In this document: positions 1 through 12,701 of the stretch, in pieces
Position numbering within the stretch: the stretch's first letter is position 1
Layout: every line of letters starts with the position of its first letter
Assembly: GCF_030936135.1 (NCBI RefSeq)
Contig: NC_082603.1
Span: 17,328,880 to 17,392,879 of the forward strand
From: Gavia stellata
Lineage: Eukaryota > Chordata > Aves > Gaviiformes > Gaviidae
Direction of reading: 5' to 3'
DNA length: 64,000 nt
Notes under the pieces: generated by a model
Told to the model about the DNA's origin: nothing
What the model saw: the letters and a program-made list of their open reading frames with translations, nothing else
Database searches by the model: none
Program-made: the position numbers and the translations under genes

Positions 1-3000
1 CCAGTGGTCATATAACCTCCAAATTTTAGACTCTGAAGATTAAATTCCACACTTGGGCACACTTCAGTTGAACTCTGACACATTAACTCAGTTTGTAGAT
101 TGCATGCATTACTGAAAGTATTTACCAAGCAGAATACATGATGAGGATTTGGGTAATGAAGCAGAAATAAATAAATTATAAAAACAATAAGTAAATACAT
201 ATTTGAATTCACTCAACTTACATGCCTTTCAGGATTAGGAAAAAATAATTTCCATTAAACCCTGTAAACTTAAATCAACTTTTTACTTTGCTACCGGTTC
301 ACCACAGACCTTTATACGATTCTTCAAAAAATACAATCTGATGACATAATGGGATAACCTGGTTCAAAACATAATTAAGTAAAAATTAAAAGAATGCGCT
401 CATTTTACATGCTTTTTAATATCTCTCTTTTAAATTAATACCTATGCTATAACTTGTTGCATATGTAATAATTTTAGACAGAGGGATTTCAAAATCTTTA
501 ATTGTGCATTAAGTAGAATCCGTGTTCTACTGTGTCCTAACCAAGGTTTACAAATGCAGCCAACCATCTGGGTACCTTTGGTTTTGGATGCCTGATTTGA
601 CACATTTTTTAAAAAAAGCATAATTTTGAGAAACAAATGCACACTGAACCTTTAAACACTTGGGGTAAGAGTCCTAACCATTTCAGTAAATTAGAAGTTT
701 GCTGCTGGCTTCAGGAGAGCCAGGATTTTTCACCTTCTGATCATTTTGGGAAAACTCATCTTTCCAATTTTTTCAGCTTAGATATCTAAAAATGAACCCT
801 AAAAAATAACTTTTGAGTGAAAATTTTCAACCTTAGAAGCCCCAATGGAGTGCTGAAAATTAATCTACTGGAAAAATGGATCCTAAATGGATCTATGGAT
901 CCAGAAGCTTTGAAAGTCAGGGACTTATTTGGTACTCAGATTTGAAATACTGGCCTTTCATTGCATGAAACATACATCAAGAGAGTTTCAAAGTGCAATA
1001 CATGTATATTTTTTATATATATATATTTATATTTGTGGTTCATCGATTGATACCTGAACCCTCAGGTTCTTGTGCTTAACTCTAATTAACTAATTATTTA
1101 ATCACTCCTATTTCTGCAAAATGTGCAAGGCCAACATTCTCAACATGTCAGGGTTTGTTTTCAATTCAGAGCAATGTAACAAAATTGAATGTTTTATGGT
1201 GATCTCTAGCCAGTTGAGGAGAAGGAAACTGCAGCCTGTATCATAGGTACATAAATAGAATACTTAGCTTCTCAGTAATGCTTTAAAAGCCTAATTCTAG
1301 CTAATGAGAGGTTTTCCCAGGACAAGCAGGATTTCTTCTTTCCACCCAGCTCACTTCAAAAAACACCTTTACAAGCCCTAGGGTAAAGCAAGCGTCAGGA
1401 GCTGGACGATGTTGCAGAGATTCTAGGTAACTTCACAACCTCCAGAACAGGTTCAGAGGCTGTTCTGAAATACTGTGTAAAACAGGATAGGTGTTACCAC
1501 AGCAGCCTCTGGGCTATTCCTACCTCTTAAGAGCATACGTACACTATAAAGAGGAGCAATCAAAAGATATTACTGAACAGGCTTTGAGCAAGCTACCACC
1601 AGAATAGGAAACTGTATCATTGCATTAGAGCACTACTGCAGTCTGGCTAATTATTCACGTTCAGAGGTTAACAATTAGTCTTGGGAAGTAAGGCTGATGG
1701 GGCCATTAACATACTGTTTCTGGGACCCACCCTAGTGTTTCTCATGGAAGCATGATGAGTCGTTTATCTGTATCAGTTCATTCACAACCAGCTCACATCT
1801 TGGACCTTCACTGTGCAACGTAGAAACACCCCTGGAGAATTAGCACAAAATCTGACTCAAAGGATACAGTTCACAATTATCTGAGATACTGCTGATAGCC
1901 GTTGCTTCTTCAGGTAAAGTAAATGAAACAGATTGGGTAGAGTTGGAGAACATAATACACACTATAAGGAAATGGAGGAATGATTGCTTCCAATATTTCT
2001 GGAAAGGTAGTTAAGTATTTCTTAATCTAATCTGGGCATATTATTATTTTAAAACATAAAAAAACAATGTAAGCTTTTAAAGTCTGTGCAATATAGGATA
2101 AAAACCTTCACAATGCCTTTTATACAGTTTAATTCAAGTCCAGAGCCTATTTCTTGCCAACAGATTTCAGTGGCTTTATTAATGTTTGAAATATGGGCAC
2201 AACTGTTTTCAAAATTGGTTTCTGATTTTTAGTTTGCTTTCAACCTGTACTTCTTCCAAAACCAGAAGCACATAATATGTATCAGGTATGCATATAGAGA
2301 TGTGCATTTCACCTTTACTTAAACTAGGAGCCACCTCTTCATCAGTAAAGAGATGATCATAGCTCATTACAATAAACTACAAAGGTAATTGATTGTAAAG
2401 CAGTTAAAAGACAAAAAACACTTACTTACATAAGTTATCACAGAACCTGGAATTCCTAAACAATATATTAATTAAGACCACGTGAACAAATAAAAATTTA
2501 ATTCATTAAAAGTAAAATGAAATCTTAGCAGCATAACGCTTACCATTTCAGCTTAGCAAGAAGTCTGACATCAGTCATCATTAGGCCTTTTTCCTGCTTG
2601 AGTACACTCTTGCTTTAGGAGATTCCCATCTACACGCTGAGCTGTGCTCTCCTCCAGTTTAGCAGTTCAGGATGTGAAATGACCTAGCTGTAAGATGAGG
2701 GAAAGAGTCTACTGCATCTCCACAGGATATTGCCAGAAATGTTATAATTAATCATTTAGAATTTTGACTACATTTCCATTATCGGGGATTGCAACTGGCC
2801 CTAGGCCTAGAAGTAATTAAACAAATACCACCCTACAGACTCTTCTAGTCACATCCTTAAAAACATTAGTCTTGGGAACTAAAAAAAAAAAGAAAGACAA
2901 AAAAAGTCTCACTAAAGGGACTCAAGAGTACATTAAAGACATATTTAAGTAATTTTTACATGCAGCAAAGGCTTCATGATAAATTGCATAGTTCTAATAT

Positions 3001-6000
3001 CCATGTAAACCATTAGCATTTTCTGGAAGATATGACAACTTATTTTTAGCTTAGAAAATTTACTGTTATATTTAGCTGGTTTCCCCATCATTGACTAATT
3101 AATGCAGGCTTTAAAAGAAAACTGCCGGATTTTATTTTTAGACTGAATCCACATCATTCCAGTTCTTACAATAGTTACATGTTCACTTCTCAACAGAATC
3201 TACTTGAGTTTACAAGTGTACCTAAGGATATTATCTTGGCAGAACAACAATCTGCATGATTAATTTGGAGTGGCAGAAAAGCTGGCTGGCACTCCCTGTG
3301 GGCACACTTTCTAAAGAGAGAAGCAGCTTAGCTTTCCATGGCCACAAAAATCAGCAGGACCAAACAAATTACTTCCAAATCTCTCTTTCTCAGTGTGAGG
3401 TGCATTCATCCTTTTCTGTCCTAGCCAGCAGTCTCTTTGTCATACTAAAATTGGATTTTTACTCCACACAGAAAATGAAGTGTTGCAAAAACGCTAAGTA
3501 TTATCTCTTTTCCCTTGAAAACCAAAAGAATTTAGCTGCCACCACCACCACCCCATATATTTCCCCCATCACCAAGCAGCCTAAGTGCTCTAATTTTTTT
3601 AAATATTAATGTTCCTAACACCTCCGTGTGGTGAGTGGATAATCATTACTTTACAGCTCAGGAAATACTTTGAGACAAAAGAATAGGTGTCTTGACACTT
3701 CAACTTGTGCTGAGTTCTCCAGACTTCCTCTGTCTCCCAGAGGCTGGTTATTTAACCATAACCAGCAGTATGCAAAGAGTTTGTAGCTGTGCATCTGACT
3801 AGAGGCTTACTTCTACTGGGTTCCTATTTCAACTATTAGGCAAAATAAACTTACAGTTTTACTTTGAGTACTGATTTCTTTTTCTTTTTTTGAGGCAGAA
3901 AATTAGCAGGAATCAATATTAGTTAGACCTCACCACCCCTGCTTCAAGACAGAAGGAAAACTGCTCTTATTAGTGCAGCCTCAGCCACTGCTTAGGGTAA
4001 CCTAATTTTTCTCCTGTCTCTGAATTTTTGTGGGAAGAACTGTACTCCCCCATCTTTTCCAGTCTGTACTGAAATGCATTTTGTATAGCAGAAGGTATGT
4101 TTCTTCTTCTTCTCTCGTCTCAGCAAGCAAAACTGAAAGACATCACCAGTGATTGGATAACAGAACTGAAAGGACACTACTTAGACCAGCTATAAATAGG
4201 AGGAAAATGAGAACTTCCATCTGCTTTTATGAAATATCCTGTGTTCACTCTTTTAGCTTGCACTATAGCCAAGAGCACATCTTTCCATGCCATATGTAGC
4301 AGAGGAAAAGTGATGTTGATCAGCATCAACTAGCAATATTCTAAGTACAAACAGCCTCTTATTTCACAGGAATTTGCCTTTTTCCAGTGAAGCAAGACTA
4401 TCACATGATAACTTAGCATTTCCTTTTGATAACATACAACTGTATCGCAAACTGGAGGCTGGACAATTACAAAATCTCAGGAAATACCCATCAATCATGA
4501 TCCTAAAATATGATTTTCAATTCTTTAATGCTTGTGTTACATACTTCAATACTGTAAATCCATTTTCTTTCATTGCACATGCTTTCAGAATTATATCAAA
4601 ACATAACCATAAACACCAGGGCTTTGCTACCTTAATTTCTGATATCTCCAGTTCACCTAAGCCATGTCTTCGCCATTCTCCCACCAACCCCATCCATGCA
4701 CATTTCCTCACATTAAAAGAACATTGAGCTGTATCTAATATGCAGAGTTAGGTATAACTATGGTGAATTCTGATAGTCAAAATTTTGAATTACCGTATTA
4801 TCTACAGGCATAGAAATTATTAGTTTTGAGATAATAACCAAAGACTTGAATAATAACTGCTATCTGCATCAATTAGCTAGCAGCTTTCAAGCAGAGTGTA
4901 TGGATTGACATACTGTATCAATACTGAAAGATGGAGAGTCTGTCATGGTACTAATTCAAGCTGTAGCAAAATGAATAGTGGATGAATGTGTAGCTAAGGA
5001 TCAGCACCACCCATTTTCAGACTTGCTAAAGTATTTTATTATCACCTGACTTTGATCAGAAACACATATATTTGCAGTTGTGCAAAATCTGCCTTAACAT
5101 TTGAACATAATCAGGATCCTGGGTTACTGGTTAATCTCATTACAGGAATTTTAATTTAAAACTGGTTCGTGTATTACCACCATAGACTGTAAGGATCAGT
5201 TAACAGGTTTTCAGGAGTTTCAACACATCCAGCAGAACCCCATTTCCTGAACTTGACAGCCACCTGCTGGCAAGGGAAAGAACAAACAGTGTAATATAAT
5301 ACCAACCTGTTTCTGCTGTAATCAATCAGATCCTATTTCATTGAATAAGGTATGAGTTACATTAATTTGAAACTGAGAAAGCCAACGATCCCTTGATTGT
5401 CCTACCTTCCATACCACTTGCAGGTCTTGACTTCTCTCCTTTAAAGTATTTCATTTCAGTGGTCAGTGGTTTAATTTCAGGTGTCCCTCCCTTCTTATTT
5501 TAAATCTGTGGTCGTTCCTCCTTTTCTCATGAGAAAGTTGATGTCCATGTTGCATAATACCACATTTAATTGGTACATGAAAAAACTGTCAAAGGATCAC
5601 AGTCTGGAAGCAAACTCAAGAGTAATTCACATATCCAAGAAAACTCTCTCCCTGCCACTATTCAGAACTTTAAAAGAACAGAAATCAGTAAATAAATCAA
5701 AAATGGGAACAAGAACACAGCATGCTGTGCATAGAATAGATATCCCACTAAGCAAATCAATTACCTTTTCACATCTCCCTCTTGCCTTGATAGCTACAAC
5801 TCTGTTTATCATTCTTATTTGCCCCACGCAAGATTCTGATCAGAGACTAACCGGAAATTTTCAAGTAATCCCAAACAAACAAAACCAAAAATAAAGAAAT
5901 CACTTGTTTAGGAAGGAATTTTATTTCTGTGACATTACATATTTGGAGCTCTATTTAACTAAATTTGAAGACCAATGCCTGCTCTTTGAATGTAAAAGGC

Positions 6001-9000
6001 AGATCAAATCTAACAGGTAGCCAACTGAATCCTAGTAAAAGTCTTTCCCCCACCCCCCTTTGTCTTTACATACCCTTTGAGACAAGGTGAGATGCAAAGG
6101 GAAGAATATACACAATTTCTTAAGACTGTTCTTTCCCCTCCCTAACACACCCATCTTCTAGTAGCCAGGGTTTTTTCCTTTGGATTTACCACTACCTTGG
6201 GTACTCTCCTTACGTCCAGAGCTCCTCAGTTGATGAATTTTTGAAAATGAAATACAAAAAGCATAAGGGTTCAGTTGTGTTGCTACTACCTTTGTGTCTT
6301 TAATAGCTAGTCCACAAAAAGAAGTTATCATGTCACTATTTCCTATGACCTTTTTTTCACACTAAAAAAAATGCACCATTTTCAGCACCAAGTAAAAAAT
6401 TTGACTGAATTTGAGGACTAACCTGCTCCTCTGGGTTGGAATATATACACCACTGAGGCAGGTTACAAAAATGTATCTGAACACAGATACATATGAAAAA
6501 TCTATTTCAGCATTCAGAAGCTTTATTCTGAGTTCTTTAAGGAGAAACTTTTAAAATATGCTGTTATAACACAGTCAATATCAAGAGATTTCATTTTAGG
6601 GCAATGTCTAATTCTCAATCCCTTTTTTACATCATTAAAGCAAAAACACAGTTAAAGCAATCAATGAAATGCCCTGTCCCTCCAGGCTTGTCTGCTACTA
6701 TAGTTCTTCCCACAGGACTGTGTGATTCATGCCCTAGATCCTTTTCATCTCTGAAGGGAAGCCTGTTCATCATTTTCCTGAGAGAAAAGTTTGAGGGGTG
6801 ATTTTTGTCTCTGAACATCAACTAACACTTAAAATAGGTATAACAACATTCTTCCACATTTTGGAAAAGATAACTCACTAACAGCAGTGACAGACAGTTT
6901 AGCACTGTGTTTTCACATCCTGCAGACAGAATAAATATCTTTTCCACATTTAGTCAAAAATTGGTCCTTTCATTTTAATGATACAATATAGTAAGATAAA
7001 TTAAATTCATTTGTTCATAAAGCTTTAATTTTGTTTAAATTTTATTTGGAACTATATTTTTTAAAACAATTTTGTAAGCATGTCAAAAACTGTAAAATTT
7101 TTGTAGAAATTAAAATTATTGTTTCCAACAGTTTCAAGTTTCAAAACACTAGAACATACTGAAAACAAGAAGAAGTTATTCATAATTTAAGGGTAATGAC
7201 TTTAGCTGTATACAACTTAACCAGCAATCCCAGACAATTAAATTACCATAGGTATAGAATACATAACACCATCAGAGAACACAGAAGATGTATGTCAGTG
7301 CATATTTAGGAAGCAACTGTCTTTATTTAAAAGTTTTGAATTTTACCTGCCTGAAAAATAATTATCTATGCATGAAAAGTTGTGCCAGTTAGCCGTTTGC
7401 ATTACAGTAGAAAAAAAGTATTTGTTGCTCATATTCCTCCTTCATCATACAGATTTTCTAACATTTTTAGAAGTGAATTCTCCTTTACTGCAGGATGGGA
7501 TGGTGAAGACTCAGATTTTTGCATTGCTAACACTGCCGCTGCCATGATAAATTTAGTTATCTTCCATGGGTTACACTGCTGCCTGAGAACACAAAAAGGA
7601 TGTTGAATTTGATTTCTAATTCAGCAGTGTTTTTTTACTCTGTAGGTGACAAAGAAACTTGAACACAACATTAATGAAACCAAGTCCTGGCCCATAACCA
7701 GCACTCCCAAGCACTGTGCTATTACAAATAAATGCTTTCATCTCTGACAACGACTTTTATAACAAGTCTGTTTGTTTTCCCAATTACTTGCTCTCTAGAT
7801 GAGTCACCCTTCCATGAAGTCTGACATGAAGATAACATCTTTTTCCTCTACATAGTGCACCACCTTTTAGTTCCGTAGCATGTGAAAGTGTTAACTTCAA
7901 AGCACAACATGGACTGTTTAAATACCGACATTATTACACCAGGCAGTGTAACATTGCCTACACCTAATTAATGCTTGTACAATGCTTTGAAGAGATAAAA
8001 GTTCATGATTACTGACTAGTAACTGTATTGAACTAATACCAAAACTGTAGTAATTCCTACTAAAATGAGCATGGAAATGGTTCAAAGTTACACCATGCAA
8101 TACTACTACTCCAACATCAGTTACCCTTGGTGGGAGCTGAGGGGGAAGGGAAAGGGGAGAAACCAAGTTCAGACCTTGCTATTGTGAGATTCTTCTGCCT
8201 TTGACGCAAATGAAAATAAGAGTTCAGTGCCTCTAGTTTTTAATACCCATCACTTTCTTCGAAACAAGAAAAAAATCTCTTAAGTATTACAAAAATTCAC
8301 CACATGAACATTCAGTCTTAAAATTAAATGTGATCTTTACATAATTTAATATGCCTCTTATAAATCTTCACCCCAGATATGTAAAGCATTGTAGCTCTTC
8401 ACATTTAAAACTTAGGAAAAAGGAAACAGGCTGTAGCAAGTACTGTCAATCCTTACTTGAACATTTGGTTCAGGCTGTGGGATAGAAGTCTTCATGGTAT
8501 TCCTGTAGTTGACGTGACAATAAATCATGGTCATGAAGAAGTAAAATCAAATGTCCCCTTCCCCAACATATGCAGGACCATTATCTGTTGCATATTTTAT
8601 CCGAGGTTATTAAAGTTTATGCTAGACTCATCCACACAGCAAAACCCACGCTTATAGGATATATGAATGTGTATGGGATCCGGCATATCCAATTGGATTC
8701 ACTGTCTAATAATTTTGCTGCAAAACCTCCATTCCCCAAGTACTGGCTCAGTTGCATTACAGCACAGTACTAGAGAAAAGAACACACAATTCAAGCATTC
8801 ACTGGATCTGTTTCTTTCAGGAATGCACAGCTCTGGCATACTTGTTGCCCCACATACCCAAGAACTAGGATAACTGTTTTCAATGCCATTATTAAATTCT
8901 CAAAATTACTCATTTCTGTAGCTATGTTTACATGGAACCAAAAAGAAAAACACTCATTTCCATCAGCAAAAAAAAATTTCAAATTAAGCACAAATGTCTT

Positions 9001-12000
9001 TTCAAAAGGAACCCATCATTCCTGATTCCTAGCAAACCTTAGCTAGCCTATGCTAAGCCTCACTGACACTCCTTTTCATCATTGAGTTATACCCGGCATA
9101 CCCTAGTCACAGATGGCACATTCACTGAGTACACATTTAGCAAGTCCAAGGGATCAAAGAGCTAGACTAATTTACCTGTAAGCAAAATCTACATTAACAC
9201 TGGGCAGTATCCCACTGATGTGTTCCTACTGTGGAAGCTGCAAAGTAAAGCTTTTCCATCTTAGACAGATTAATACCAAAAGTAAATTTAACCACAGCAT
9301 TCTTTACCTTTCATATTACACTCCTCCTTCCACATTGTTTTGTGCAGTTTACACAAAATCGCAATCCATCACCGGGAGACTAAAATGAGGTGTACATTTC
9401 CGAGCAAGGGTTTTGCTGTTCCACAAGGATCATTAAGTCACTTTATGCCCTTGACTTGGCACTGTTTCAAAATTATGAAAAGATCAACAGAGGCATTATT
9501 ACACAGAGTTCTCCTTAATGGAGGTACTTTTACAAAATCTTAAGAGCACCATTTATAATTGTGGCTTTCAGAGACTTTTTCCATTCTTGCAGAAATTCCT
9601 TTCCAGTTTTTCAATACCAAACTCAACTAGCCACATTTAAGTAGTGAAATTCAAATACCATTTTAAGTATTTGATGTTTAGAATCCTTCAGACACTTCCT
9701 TTAAAAGTACCTCAGTGCAGTAAATACAACTATATTCATAATCCACAATGTCACGCAGACATACGCTTTATTAAAGTAACAGAAAAGAAAGATTTCGCAA
9801 GAAAGCCACTTAGTGAAAGCACTCTGAAACAGACTGTCAGAATAATTATGGAAAACCCACAGATAATTTCATCAACTCAATATTTAAGAAACAGACAAAT
9901 CCTTATACGTTTCTTCTGAGACAAAGTAACAATACAGTTCACTAACCAAACTTTACACTATAAGTATCTGGTGTACCAAAAAATCAGTGGTACCACGAAT
10001 TCAGACATCCCTTGTCTTCACTGAACAGCTAGTACATGGAAGGACAACAGGAAAGTAATACAAAATTCTTAGTTTGTTGAAAGATCAGTGAAGATTCTCC
10101 CCCTGCAACTGCCAGAGTTTACTTTTCATACTTGAGGTGGAATGGCTAAATAAGCAGTCTCTAAACAAGACTATCTATGTGAAATTAATTCAACAGGAGA
10201 CTAACATTTATTCTTATTTCCCCAGCCTCTGCCTGTTAAACTGAAAGTATTTCAGTAGTTTATACCTGATCTACAGAGGTTTTGTCCAACTTTTCAAGTT
10301 AAGAAGGTCAGGTTATAAAAATGCATACACACAAAATGCAATTCCCAAGAGGAAAGAGAGCAGGTCAAGCCCAGAAATATTGTTTGCAAGCATTAACAAC
10401 CCCAGTGAACAGCAATGCCATCCAACAGCATTCAGGTTGCAAAGACTTTGGTCACAAGAAGTGTTCAGTGGGTCAAAATAACAGCAGAGTTTAAGTAATC
10501 TTCACTTTTTTCTTTATAAATGCAATGAAGAAGACAGACTATTCATTAAATATAAAAGCAATTTTATAAAAACACATCAGAATTTTATTGCTTGAAGAAT
10601 ACAGCATATGAAAAAGCACAAGAATGTCCAAAAGAAAGGTCACAAGGATCCAAACATATTACACCATACATACCAGATGCAGTAAAATGTTAACCTGAAT
10701 TCTGCATCAGAAAAGAAAGGTGTGAAAAATATACCTAATATTATTTAAAAGGAAAAGATTCATTTAAAATAGAAAGTGTGAAGGTGTTACAGTACAAATT
10801 AGAAAAGCCAACACTGCACATTAACATTGTATCACTAGACTAGATTTTCTACCTTTGGTACTTAAACCTTTACAGAAAACCACTTCCTTGGTCAAACCTT
10901 GCCTAACATATTTCATATTGTATCCATGAAAGGTGTTTTGTTTTGTTTTTCTTTTTTCTAAAACTTAAACATTCAAACAAATACTGCATTAATGCATTTA
11001 AGGAAGTGTTCACATTTATTCAATATGCAACTCAATGTATCTCAAATTTAAATCAAAAGTCACTATGTGACCGAGATCTGAATATATCCAATTGTACCTT
11101 GTTCAGATCTTTATGTAAAAATGGGCACACCATTTTCTGCTTGCATCCTTATGTAAACAGGCTGCTGCAGCCGTCCTCAAGAATTGGAACTACAGCAACT
11201 TGCTAAGGACATAAGTTAATAAAACAATCCACTTTGTTGGAGAGCTATTGGATCACCTACAGCAGCATGCAAGTGGCTTTTCTAGTCTGCTCAGATTAGT
11301 GTACCAGAAGATATGCCAGTATTACTTCAAGTAACACATTAAAACTCAGCAATGGACACTACTGTGCTTTATTTCAACACAAAGAACAGCTGCTCATCCA
11401 TTAATCAACAGAATTTTCAAATCAACTATCAAAAGGACTACTACATCATTTCTGTTCCATGTATTGCTGATCACTCTTGGGGAATAGTTATCAAAAACCT
11501 GGCCTTACCTATGAACAAATTTGAATGAAGAAGATGTTATCTTTCAACAAGTTATCTTAGTAATCCAATGGCAATCTAGTCTGGAGAATGTTAGCATTAT
11601 GCTGACAACGATGACTAGTCAAGGTTAAATAAATTCCCTCTTTTACGGTAAGCATGCTCTTAGCTTCAGCTTTTGCCTTCATAGGCTTGAATACTTAAAT
11701 CATTCCCAGTTACGTCAGTGGAACTAAACCAATTCTGTTTCATCAAGTTCCAGCTTTATATTTCAGCAATATGAATAGATCTGGACTACGAAATACCATC
11801 AACAACAGTTAACATTAAACTGGAGTGAAATAATAAGAGTTAGTTCTTCAAACCAGGCAGTCTTTGAAGTGAAATAGTCAGTTAGGACTGTCAAAGGATG
11901 TCATAATAAAACCATGGGTTTATTTTTTTCACCCCTATACAAAAAAATGACTGAATTTGTACAACTCCTATTCAACATACCTTTTCCTAGCTTGGTGAAA

Positions 12001-12240
12001 ACATATCATTTTCAAATTTTATCAAGTGTGGTATTTGAGCATATATAATATTTATTGCCATATATATCCTCATTTTAAAAAGAACTAAGAATTCAGACTC
12101 TACTATGCTGAACTCTGCTTTTTTCCCATTAACAGATTATGTCTACTGTACCACTCCCCCAAAAAACAATTAAAAATTCTAAGTAAGATTTTATATTTTA
12201 GTTAAAAGGGAAGAAATGCAAATGTGGATTTAGAGCTTTT
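1..12240. other. Non-coding region downstream of DR1
   Basis: About 12 kb of AT-rich sequence beyond the DR1 stop codon. The open frames present are short, lack flanking splice sites and have no recognisable domains. Part of the right-hand side may be transcribed as a long DR1 3' UTR, because several TTTATT strings (AATAAA on the minus strand) are present, but I cannot choose the site used in vivo. A short AT microsatellite lies near 1,010-1,035. In human the next gene on this side is FNBP1L, tens of kilobases away, which fits the absence of a gene here. Confidence 0.6.
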
Positions 12241-12274
12241 TGTATAAATCTCACTGTATTTTATAAACTCGTTG

Positions 12275-12295
12275 TTTATTGTAACACTGTTTATT
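12275..12295 (-). promoter_or_regulatory. DR1: Candidate proximal poly(A) signals of DR1
   Basis: Two AATAAA hexamers on the minus strand (plus-strand TTTATT at 12,275-12,280 and 12,290-12,295) lie about 260-280 bases past the DR1 stop codon. They could end a short 3' UTR isoform. More AATAAA strings occur further downstream, so alternative longer 3' ends are possible. Confidence 0.4.
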
Positions 12296-12554
12296 GATCA
12301 AATAAATGACGCACTGCTATCTAAAATTTCCATATACACCATTAAAAATCCAAAGTTGATATGATACTGAACCTTAAATCTTCAAGAGTTCAAAAAAAGA
12401 CAGTTTATACATGTACAGCACACAACAGCAGACACCCCTAGAATACCAATTGCCAGTCCATGATGCATACAAACTTACAGGTAAGCATTCATTTCACTGT
12501 TTTCATTGTGCAGGAGAAATATTTCTTAGTAAAGACAAACTCAGCTGGTGAATT

Positions 12555-12701
12555 TCAGATATCATCTTCATCATCTTCATCCTGAGAGGATCCTGCCTGA
12601 TTGGATGCACTGGCTGAGGCAGCAGCAAGCTGTGCCTGCTGAGCTGCTTGTTGCATCTGTAGCCATTCCTGCTGCGCCAGTTCTGCTTGCTGTTGTCTAG
12701 C
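12555..12701 (-). CDS. DR1: DR1 coding exon 3 (terminal)
   Basis: Starts after GTCTTTAG and encodes residues 129-176: ARQQQAELAQQEWLQ, then a Gln/Ala-rich run and the acidic tail, then TGA at 12,555-12,557. The acidic tail is DEDDEDDI where human reads DEEDDDDI. Confidence 0.97.
   Translation of the reverse strand, partial: ARQQQAELAQQEWLQMQQAAQQAQLAAASASASNQAGSSQDEDDEDDI

Noticed and set aside
3256-3609. 117-codon plus-strand frame in the DR1 downstream region
   Set aside because: Composition typical of translated non-coding AT-rich DNA, with no domain and no promoter or poly(A) context.
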